This document shows positions 53,161 to 60,838 of a stretch of DNA of 64,000 bases, in pieces. The notes under the pieces are model-generated. The model had not been told where the DNA came from, made no database searches, and saw only the letters and a program-made list of their open reading frames with translations. Positions within the stretch are counted from its first letter, which is position 1. Every line of letters begins with the position of its first letter. The translations under genes were made by a program, and so were the position numbers. This DNA is from Rhizophagus clarus (taxonomy: Eukaryota; Glomeromycota; Glomeromycetes; Glomerales; Glomeraceae), in NCBI GenBank assembly GCA_015698045.1, contig BLAL01000297.1:744001-808000 (forward strand), read 5' to 3'.

Positions 53161-54119
53161 TTAAGCTAATTTTGTTAATTCTGAAAATCGGTGGATATGC
53201 AATTCTTCTCTAGTCGCATTTATAGATATAATACTTTTTTCCCTATCATCTACTACTATTCTTGACATTTTTGTTACTAGACCAAGGGCCCTCAATGCAC
53301 GAGAAATAAAGTTTTTGCTTAATGAATTATTTACTCTGTCGCAATATATATCATAAAATACAGCAAAGGGTTCATTTATCCCTTCTTCTGCATATAAATC
53401 AAATAATAATCGATATAAAGCTTTTTCCCCTACATCTCTATCCAACCCATTAATTTGTTTGAGTACCGTATTCTTCCGATTTTAAGCACCACATTTTTGA
53501 AGGAAAATTCCGGCTAAAGTTGGGGGTGGTGCCTAAATTCGGAAGTATTTTTTTTTACTTAAAATTCTTTTTTTTTCACATTTTTACACATCGGAATTTT
53601 TGTACTTGTGTATCCCAATAATTTTTTATCGTGTTCTATATATATAATTGCGAAATTACGATGATACATGATGAAAGAGAAATTGAAATGATGAATTGTA
53701 AATAAAGTTTATTTTGAATAAAATATGAAATTTAATAAAGAAAAATTAAAATCTGAGGTGGTGCTTATTTTTGTTTTTCAAGTATTTTGGTCAAAAGTCG
53801 GGGTGGTGCTTAAATTCGGGTGGTGCTTAAAATCGGGAGAATACGGTAACCAAATTTTAATCGATTCAACTTTTTCTGGTACAGAGAGATCATAAAACTC
53901 TAACTGATACTCATAGTCTTGAGTAAAGGCAAAAGTAAGTTTATCATCTTGTGAAACACATCTAAATATTTTGATTAGCTTATATATACTTTCATGTAAG
54001 CTATCTATATCAGCACATCCATGCACTGTATGTCGAAATTCAATAGTAGATAAGCCTTTTCTTAGCTTGACCAATGCAAGTCCACAAACTGAGCAGTATA
54101 TTCTAATTTGCTCAATCAT
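53161..54119 (-). pseudogene. Unknown protein of the replication cluster, split by a 381-bp insertion
   Basis: ATG at 54119 opens a frame starting with a CSVC pair (residues 9-12) and reading LTFAFTQDYEYQLEFYDLS and VESIKIW before it enters the inserted element at 53846. On the far side of the element (below 53466) the frame carries on in phase and reads QINGLDRDVGEKALYRLLF, DIYCDRVNNSLSKNFISRAL and ends EELHIHRFSELTKLA at 53161. Without the insert the gene would have about 190 codons. It is the last gene of the minus-strand cluster, 54 bases after the stop of the adaptor-like gene, with a TAATTAAA motif in the gap. Function unknown; a viral homing or transcription role would be guesswork. 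Confidence 0.65.
53466..53846. mobile_element. TA-flanked miniature element (Tc1/mariner- or pogo-like MITE)
   Basis: The ends are inverted copies: CCGTATTCTTCCGATTTTAA plus GCACCAC at the left and the reverse complement CCGTATTCTCCCGATTTTAA plus GCACCAC from the right, one mismatch in 27. Both sides are flanked by TA (53464-53465 and 53847-53848), the target duplication of the Tc1/mariner superfamily. The motif AAGCACCAC recurs several times inside the right end. There is no coding capacity. It interrupts an open reading frame that is in phase on both sides, so it arrived after the cluster entered this site or while the gene was still intact. Confidence 0.88.
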
Positions 54120-54156
54120 CTTTTATTCGAAATTTTTTATATAAAAAATAAATTAA

Positions 54157-54165
54157 TTTAATTAC
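54157..54165 (-). promoter_or_regulatory. TAATTAAA motif upstream of the 54119 start
   Basis: The minus strand reads GTAATTAAA 38 to 46 bases before the ATG at 54119. It matches the core shared by the other four gene starts of the cluster. Weaker as evidence because the surrounding DNA is AT-rich. Confidence 0.4.
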
Positions 54166-54172
54166 CTGTTTT

Positions 54173-54760
54173 TTATATTTCTTCTTTACTGCAGTCTTCA
54201 CAAAGACCGCTTTCAGGTAACTTATTAAAATTTACAGGCATTTGGCACTCTTTACATAAAGCAATGTTAAGTTTGGCAAACCTTCTTAATTGTACCTCTT
54301 GTTGTGTTTCTCTTTGTCTTCTTTCAACAAATTGGCGTGTTTCTTCAACCCTTTGCCTATAGTCTGGATTAAGCCAATTCTGTTCAGCATAAAAGTTAAC
54401 TCTTCTAAGTGCAACATCAATATGTTCAAGTCTTCTTTGAGTACCATGTAAATATAATAGAGAAGGATAGGATTGCGCAATTTCTACAAATCTTGGAGGA
54501 ACAAGATAGTAATCTTCTATTATTTCATAAGCCCTTTGAATTAAATAAAAATACGTTTTAGTCTCATATTGAACCATACGTCCAGTTTCTATATTGAGAT
54601 AACTTTGCCTTACTTCTGTAAGTGGAGGTGCAGTTGCTCTTTGAACTAATCCGCTATCAAGATAATCATATGCTTCTATAACTAGCTGATTGAATGTTGA
54701 ATCGCCAACATGAATTGTTCTACTAGTCAATGGATTAATAGTATATCTATTAGCACTCAT
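54173..54760 (-). CDS. Viral two-cysteine adaptor-like protein with C-terminal zinc-finger pair
   Basis: ATG at 54760 opens an intact 195-codon frame. The N-terminus INPLTSRTIHVGDSTFNQL fits the NPxTxRxI..G..F..L core of the two-cysteine adaptor domain found in large DNA viruses, although the cysteines of that family are not in this part. The middle is helical and rich in Arg, Glu and Gln (RQRVEETRQFVERRQRETQQ). The C-terminus has two CxxC pairs (Cys169/172 and Cys187/190), a likely zinc site. It lies in the compact minus-strand cluster with the polymerase and helicase and has the shared upstream motif at 54781-54810. No damage is seen. Role unknown; a structural or adaptor role is only inferred. 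Confidence 0.6.
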   Translation of the reverse strand: MSANRYTINPLTSRTIHVGDSTFNQLVIEAYDYLDSGLVQRATAPPLTEVRQSYLNIETGRMVQYETKTYFYLIQRAYEIIEDYYLVPPRFVEIAQSYPSLLYLHGTQRRLEHIDVALRRVNFYAEQNWLNPDYRQRVEETRQFVERRQRETQQEVQLRRFAKLNIALCKECQMPVNFNKLPESGLCEDCSKEEI

Positions 54761-54780
54761 CTTTTTTTATTAATACATTA

Positions 54781-54810
54781 GTATAGGCTATGTTCAATTA
54801 TAATTTTTTC
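54781..54810 (-). promoter_or_regulatory. Shared promoter-like motif upstream of the adaptor-like gene
   Basis: The minus strand reads GAAAAAATTATAATTGAACA then TAGCCTATAC, ending 21 bases before the ATG at 54760. It is very close to the element before the helicase gene at 59679-59700 (GAAAAAATCGTAATTAAACA then TAGTCAATA). Confidence 0.55.
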
Positions 54811-54823
54811 TAAAAATAAATAA

Positions 54824-54917
54824 TACCTAGTGACAAAGTTACTTCGTCATCAGCCTTTGTACAAAAAAATAAAAAATGCCTAGTGACAAAGTTACTTTGT
54901 CATCAGTCTTTGTGCAA
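54824..54917. repeat. Tandem pair of 40-bp hairpin repeats between two cluster genes
   Basis: Two copies (54824-54864 and 54878-54917) of a unit starting CCTAGTGACAAAGTTACTTT. Each contains the dyad TGACAAAGTTACTTTGTCA, a 9-bp stem around one base, perfect in the second copy and with one mismatch in the first. They lie between the stop of the 54934-55332 gene and the promoter-like motif of the 54760 gene, fitting a transcription terminator or a regulator-binding site. Confidence 0.7.
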
Positions 54918-54933
54918 ATTTTTAATAATAAAT

Positions 54934-55332
54934 TTATAGCTTATTGCTAAGAAGTTCAGCTAATATATCTTCAGCTTCATTTTCATTAAGTTTACGTCTA
55001 GGTAATGCTTCTTTAAGGATATGATTATATAAATTATAGACTGAATTATGTAAATACTTTGCTTGAATTATGGCAACCTTCTCAGCATGCGATTCTTTAT
55101 TTGGCAATAATTTCTTAGCTATATAATGAATATAACCTTCTGGATTGTTGGCAGATTCTATTTTCTTAATATAGTTTATGTGATTCTTTATAAGATAACT
55201 TTCTTTACTGTATCCATCTCGTAAACCTGCCAATATAACATTCTTTAAAGCTTCTATAATATCAGCTAAATACGTTTCGTGCTTGATAAAACTAGGATGT
55301 TTGTTTATGAATGGGAATGAGTCATATTCCAT
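54934..55332 (-). CDS. Unknown protein of the replication cluster
   Basis: ATG at 55332 opens an intact 132-codon frame, mostly alpha-helical by composition (ADIIEALKNVILAGLRDGY, KESHAEKVAIIQAKYLHNSV, AEDILAELLSNKL). No domain was recognised and there is no signal peptide or membrane segment. The ATG is 36 bases after the polymerase stop codon and in the same phase, so the two genes are tightly packed. A GTAATTAAA motif overlaps the polymerase stop. A replication accessory role is possible only by context. Confidence 0.6.
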   Translation of the reverse strand: MEYDSFPFINKHPSFIKHETYLADIIEALKNVILAGLRDGYSKESYLIKNHINYIKKIESANNPEGYIHYIAKKLLPNKESHAEKVAIIQAKYLHNSVYNLYNHILKEALPRRKLNENEAEDILAELLSNKL

Positions 55333-55360
55333 TTTTTTATTACTACATCTAAGAAAAAAA

Positions 55361-55374
55361 ATATTTAATTACAC
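55361..55374 (-). promoter_or_regulatory. TAATTAAA motif upstream of the 55332 start
   Basis: The minus strand reads GTGTAATTAAATAT, 29 to 42 bases before the ATG and overlapping the TAA of the polymerase gene. It shares the GTAATTAAA core with the other cluster genes. Confidence 0.4.
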
Positions 55375-57186
55375 AGTCCATACTATTTGATTAGCATTTT
55401 TTACATGACACTCTCCTTCTTTTTCAAATTTTAGAGCTTTTAGAGTCTTAAATGTATTTTTAGAGCAGGTATAAAGAGGAGAGTTGGTAACATTTTCTTC
55501 TAGAACAAACCCATCAGTATGAATATGTCTAACTTTATTCACATAGGGTTGTACCATTTCAGAAATAAACTTTCGACCATGTGCTAGAAGAAATGGGGCA
55601 ATTCTTGGATATTCACCTTTAAAGGGATTACCTGGATTTGTAAATTGGAATCTCCACTGCTCTTCTCCTATTGATACAATTGAGTCTAATACCTCACCAT
55701 CTGGAAAGTCAAAAGACTTACTCGATGTTGTAAGAGTCTTGTATGTTTTCTTTCTTTGGCAAAGTGCATCCCATAGTGTATTAAGAATTCTTTTAGCTAC
55801 TTGGCTAGCGATACCACCTTAATTCTTAATTTTAAAGAGAAAATCTATATACTCTCCAAAGATTACACTACCTCAAATTCGAGTTTCTTTTTCATAAATA
55901 AGAGCATTAGAAGTTCCATCCTGAATTAATGTAACTTGGAGACCAAGAGCTTTGGCACGTATAAGATCAATATGAGTATATACATTATGATAATTATATC
56001 GAAATAGTGGGGTATCCTTCTTTTCAATACTTGCACGAAATATTCCAAAATGGCTATATCCTCGATGGTTAGTAAAGTCTTTTAATATTTGAAACTTATC
56101 TTTACCAATAGCAAAGTTTACAGCTGATTGCTGAATACTAGGATAAAGACTTGTATCATCATAACTCCTTCCATATCCTTTCCAGTTATTTTGTGCCCAG
56201 ATAATTCCTCCCATCATTGCTTTACTTATCCATTGTGCCTCAAATACATCAAGAGGTTCATTAGCAGAAATACCTACACTTAATTTTTCGAATAGCCAAA
56301 GAGCCGTTTTCTTTATATTCCAATCAAGTAATGATATATCAATTGGAAGGCCTAGCTTTTTTGTCTCCAGTAAAAAGGCATCTAATTCTGATATATACCT
56401 TTTCCAATGATTTGTGATGTTTAGCTGGAATGAAGGAGTAGTTTTTGCTAAACTTAAGTTTTTGAAATTGCTGGACGGTAATAGATTTCCATTACATATG
56501 TTAACTATATCATTTACTTCATTCTCTTAATAAGTTATAAGCTTTTTTGGCCTTTTACATTCAAAGCTGGGATGTTTTCTATCCAGATTGAGTACGAGAG
56601 AATAGTGTCCATTAGTGAGAGTAAGGGTTATTCTTCTTTGTACTGGATTCTTAGAAATATAAGTATGATCACCTACTACATTGATAGTAATACTTCGAGC
56701 TAATCGTTCTATTTTTTCAATACAGGCAATTGAAATAGGATCATTTCGTGCTAGATTTAGATAATCTTTAATATATTCAGGTTTTTCAATACTTTGAGAC
56801 ATATTCGAATAAGAGCCATAAGCCATTTTTAAGCACTGATAAAGGCAATCATTTGTATCACCACATCCATCTGATACCACTGGCAAATCTCTTATATAAA
56901 TGATAAAGTTATCAAACCACTCTGGATCACCTATATTATCAGGCATTTGGCTGTCATTGTAGTGATCAAGTAAGGAGAAAAGATTTGCGTCATCTTCATT
57001 AGTAGTCCAGCAACCTGGCTTCCAATTCTCATAAGGAAGTAAGATTTGAAACTGTTTGCCTGGATATCGGGCTTTAAGTTTTTGATTAAGATTTGCAATT
57101 CTTTCTCTAAAGAACTGTCGGCCACTAAACTTAACTTCTATGATATCTGGTCTATTTGGTAAATGACGAACTAGTCTTGAAAACAT
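55369..57186 (-). pseudogene. Family B DNA polymerase (short, protein-primed-like) with OTU-like N-terminal region; three in-frame stops
   Basis: One frame of 606 codons from ATG at 57186 to TAA at 55369 has in-frame TAA (56527-56529), TGA (55873-55875) and TAA (55819-55821) but no frameshift. Polymerase motif A is SYDDTSLYPS (residues 341-350), motif B is KRILNTLWDAL (465-475), and motif C is HIHTDGF (554-560), where the usual first Asp of DTD is His. The N-terminal third has VVSDGCGDTNDCLYQCL and, later, LTNGHYSLVLNL, the Cys and His blocks of an OTU-like cysteine protease. A 3'-5' exonuclease domain is not evident. Family B polymerases with an OTU-like region are known in some Polinton-like elements and bidnaviruses. 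It sits next to a superfamily 3 helicase, which points to a self-replicating DNA element. The stops suggest decay, unless they are read through. Confidence 0.75.
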
Positions 57187-57200
57187 TTCTTTGAAATATA

Positions 57201-57227
57201 TAGTATTTATTTAATTACTAATTTTTC
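57201..57227 (-). promoter_or_regulatory. Shared promoter-like motif upstream of the polymerase gene
   Basis: The minus strand reads GAAAAATTAGTAATTAAATA then AATACTA, ending 15 bases before the ATG at 57186. It aligns with the elements at 59679-59700 and 54781-54810 through the GAAAAATNRTAATTRAAYA core. Confidence 0.5.
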
Positions 57228-57261
57228 ATTAATATATTTGAAAAAATAAAATAACTAGTTC

Positions 57262-59615
57262 TTATAATTGATTAATTTCACCAAATAAACTATCATCAGA
57301 TAAGTCATCATTATAATCTGATTTGTATTCCTCACTATTGGCCTCTATACATTCACGTTCATTTATTTGGCTATGGCATTCTATTATCTGTAGTTGTAAT
57401 TTTGCAACTTTATAGCCAGAAGAAGGTTCTACAAATACAGTTTTCTTATTCTTGTTGTATCTTTTTAGATAGTTGGCAAGTTCTAAGCATTTTATTTGCC
57501 TATCTACATTATCATTGTATTTGATCCATTTTTTTAGCTTATCTATGGCATCACCAAATTTGACAAGATATAGGTTATCTCTATATGGAATCTTATCATA
57601 TTTCTCCAATTTGGCTAAGAGGATATCCCAGTTATAGGGGTCATCTTCGTCTATATATTTAGTCCAGCATTCTTTGGCTGTAGAATATAGCTCATCTATC
57701 ATTTTATCACGAGAATTCTTATACCAGGGCTTTATGTAATCATATTTATGTTTATCTAACCATTTCCAATATTTGGCGGTATTTGTTTTAGGCATGAAAT
57801 TTGAATCAACTTTTTGAACTGGCTTTGATACTTCTTGTGATATAGTTAGTTTAACTGGTATAAAAGGACCAGGTATTCTGTATGGTTCTGACTCTATTTC
57901 TGGTTTTTGCTCTGGTTCTTGCTCTACTTCTGGTTCTTGTTCTACCTCTGGTTCTTGCTCTGATTTAGCCAAAGGTGGTATAAGAGTATTTTGAAGTTAT
58001 CTATTAGATTTTCAACAGATTCTGAAGCAACGGGTTGGTCTTCTGTCTCCTCTTATTCTGACTGAGAATCCATTACTTCCTCCTGCTCATAAACAGAATT
58101 GGAAAGTCTTTCAGGTGGAATCTTTATAAGAACTTCAGATTCTTTATAACCTTCAGGTACTTCAATATTTTCAGCTTCGTCTATCATATTCTTTTTCATA
58201 AATATGGTATAAAGATCAGCATATATAGCAAAATACCAATGGAGTTTTTTATTAGCTTTTCGGTCTCCAACTCTTTTTTGTTTAGCTTTTATTCCAAGCT
58301 CTCCTAATGTACGAGTAAATTCCTATATAGTGGGGGGCTTTTTATTAGAACTGGCATATGTAGCAAACCAAGCTTTAAAATCGTGATATAATACAGATGA
58401 GGATTCATTTAGATCTCTATTCTGGATTATATATTTTTCTTTAATGAATTCATAAACTTTATTATTATCCCTATTTATCATCATTAGTTTAGTTTGTGTC
58501 ATAGGGATTTTACATTCATCAAAATCTGGATTAAGCTTTACGTATTCTAATGCATAGGAATAAAAGGCTTTATCAACTTCTGGATCTTTTATAGCTGAAT
58601 CTAATGGAGTATAATAGTGGTCCATATCAATACTATTATTAACATACTTTTCTGAGATATCTGGAATGAAATATCTTCTATCATTTCTGTCTAGCTGAAT
58701 AGTCTTGCTATTATTACTGTTAATTATTAGATTTGTAACATTGGTAACAGGATAAGATGTCCTATACTTTTCTTCTATCATTAGAGTGTCGCTATCTATA
58801 AAGTCTTTAAGGCGATTTGCAAAAGTAATCCAGTCTGTAGATTTGGAATTAGACATTTCTTCTAAAATTAATAAGCACTTATCTTCTAGCTCTTTATTAA
58901 ATTGCCCAGTGATAATTCGTTCATTTGCAGTTTTCATAGTAATTTTTAGGTCAAGAACTCTTTCACGAAGAAACTATGTAAGCATTGTTTTACCTGTTCC
59001 TGGACCTGAGTATAGAAACATTGTTTTTTACATCTTTTGACCAATAGCAATACGCATGACCAGATTTTTCATATAGTAAGCTTGCCTTTTATCTGATGAA
59101 CAAAGTACTTCTTCTATATGGTTGATAATTAGCTTTATCTAATCACTAATTTCTTGATTAAATTCATGAAATGGAAGTGGATTAGAATGAAAAAAGCCAG
59201 CAAATTCATTGATATAGTATCCACCATCTGTATCATGATATATTTTAGGCTAAAATTAGTTTACTTGAGGAATAAAGAATGGGGTATTTCTAAAGAACCA
59301 AGCCTGAATATTAAATGTATCAACTACCTTTTTTTCATTATCTTTGAATTGTACAGTATCACTTTGGATAAAAGAATCTTTAGCAACTTTTTGAGAATAA
59401 TGCTTGAAAACTTGATTTTTTGGAAACCACTTATATACACCTATATCACTATGTGCAAAGTAACTTATCAGATACTCTTTAGCAGATGTAAGCTCTTGAA
59501 AAGACTTAGCTGAATATAAGTACTTTCTAAGAGTTTTGCTACTAAATTCTTGAGTAGGTGTGGCTAAGAAGAATTGATCACAAGACGCTTTGTGTAATTG
59601 GCTTTGGTTACTCAT
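57262..59615 (-). pseudogene. Superfamily 3 (D5-like) helicase with acidic C-terminal region; seven in-frame stops and one frameshift
   Basis: ATG at 59615 starts a frame carried through TAA 59256, TAG 59250, TAG 59139, TAA 59028, TAG 58974, TAG 58323 and TAA 58053 (lowest base of each). Walker A is GPGTGKT (residues 204-210), Walker B LLILEEM (248-254), sensor region VTNLIINSN (293-301), and the arginine-finger segment DRRYF (312-316): a full SF3 helicase core as in poxvirus D5-type and parvovirus-like helicases. The region around HWYFAIYADL follows. A one-base shift near 58000 leads into an acidic repeat region (QEPEVEQEPEVEQEPE) and a charged tail ending GEINQL at 57262. The tail frame has no ATG of its own, so I read it as the same gene; it could be separate. 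SF3 helicases unwind origins of viral and plasmid-like DNA. Confidence 0.75.
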
Positions 59616-59678
59616 TGTTAGTTAGATACTTTAGTAAAAGCTTTGTTTAATTTATTTTTTTAGATACCTATATATTGA

Positions 59679-59700
59679 CTATGTTTAATTACGATTTTTT
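59679..59700 (-). promoter_or_regulatory. Shared promoter-like motif upstream of the helicase gene
   Basis: The minus strand reads AAAAAATCGTAATTAAACAT then AG, followed by TCAATATATAGG, 64 bases before the ATG at 59615. It is the best match to the element before the adaptor-like gene. Confidence 0.55.
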
Positions 59701-59773
59701 CAGGTATATTTGTATGCTATTGGAAGGCGCAGTCTTAGGGCAATAGGTTATCTGATATGAGAACTGATGATCT

Positions 59774-59798
59774 GTATATATAGGAGATCAGACCAGGG
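59774..59798 (+). promoter_or_regulatory. TATA-type block, copy 1
   Basis: GTATATATAGGAG then ATCAGACCAGGG. The same 25-base pattern occurs 396 bases to the right with three differences. A TATA box followed by a conserved short stretch fits a core promoter, perhaps of an LTR or a non-coding RNA; no transcript can be seen from sequence. Confidence 0.4.
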
Positions 59799-60169
59799 TC
59801 ATCAACCTAGGAGAGATATTATATATACCAAATATTTTGGTCTAAAGAGCAGGTATTACTCTTAGGACCAAATTAGGACCACTTTTTAGACTAGGAAAAT
59901 AGTGAAATTGGCGTTCTGAAGGCTTTAGAAATGTAAAATCAATACTTTTAGATCTGGTTCTTTGGTCTGAGAGATTTTTCCAAAAAGTTTTATATATATA
60001 GCGTTATATATATATATATGGTGTCTGGAGTTGGATAATATTTTTGGGAATTGTCTTTAGACCATTAGACCACACTGATGTTGTATATGATTTTGCCTTT
60101 ATTTCATGATTTTGATGGTTATTTGATATGTTTTCTAGTCTGAGGACTGGTCTGAGGATGGTCTGAAGA

Positions 60170-60194
60170 GTATATATAGGAGTTCAAACCAGGG
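60170..60194 (+). promoter_or_regulatory. TATA-type block, copy 2
   Basis: GTATATATAGGAG then TTCAAACCAGGG, the partner of the block at 59774. No downstream gene is recognised before the hAT element. Confidence 0.4.
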
Positions 60195-60556
60195 GATATG
60201 GTATTTATCTATGGTATTGTTAGAGACGTGCTGTAAAGGCACTGGGAAGCTAACTGGATAGGAGATCTAATACGAGTTCTAACAGAATTAGGATGTATAC
60301 TAGGGCTTCAGCCCAACATGACCGGAGGTCAGCTCTGACGACTCGGATAATTATAATTGAGGTCATAAATATTACTTTTTAGATAACAAAATATAGATAA
60401 TAAAAAGGGCAAATATTTTTATTAAAGGCAAATTTTCTGATATTATAATTGTCTGAGATCTTAATGGTCTTAATACAGATTATTTTAGATATTTTCTGGC
60501 CAATCAAAATTAGACTGATCTTGCACGTGATTTATTTAATATGCATATCATACACG

Positions 60557-60735
60557 CAGTGATGTGCATTGGAAGCTTCCAATGAAATTTATTGGAATTG
60601 GAAGTTCCATTGGAAAAAATTGGATTAATTGGAAGATGCCGATCTTCCAATGTTTCATGTGCATTGGAAGCTTCCAATCAAAATTTTTGGAAATTGGACA
60701 TAGTAATTGGAAGCTTCCAATGGAAGCTTCCAATA
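60557..60735. repeat. Subterminal repeats of the hAT element
   Basis: The palindromic word TTGGAAGCTTCCAA occurs four times in the left 180 bases, with partial copies (TTGGAAGTTCCATTGG, TTGGAAGATGCCGATCTTCC). Variants (CTTCCAAACTTCCAAT, ATTGGAATTGGAA) recur at 63638-63726 near the right end. Repeats of this kind are usual transposase-binding sites in hAT elements. Confidence 0.8.
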
Positions 60736-60838
60736 CAAAATTAGTAATTTTATTGTCACGAATGACGTAAATGTCACGTATATTAATTATCAAAATCATA
60801 ACACGTTTTTATATAATCATTTCATTTTTTTTAAAATA

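Larger units (their letters stand above)
59616..60556. other. Region between the helicase gene and the hAT element
   Basis: No gene recognised. It contains the helicase promoter-like motif at 59679-59700 and two copies of a TATA-containing block (59774-59798 and 60170-60194). It has a higher G content than its surroundings, with repeated GGTCTGA and GGTCTAA words, and may be part of a retroelement or of the cluster's flank. Confidence 0.4.

Noticed and set aside
54286..54480. Second minus-strand frame inside the adaptor-like gene
   Set aside because: It overlaps the longer, domain-bearing 195-codon frame and has no recognisable motif.
57262..59615. Ciliate-like genetic code (TAA/TAG as Gln) for the cluster as a settled fact
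   Set aside because: All intact genes in the cluster and the polymerase end in TAA, and CAA/CAG remain the common Gln codons, so decay is the simpler reading; kept only as an option in the findings.
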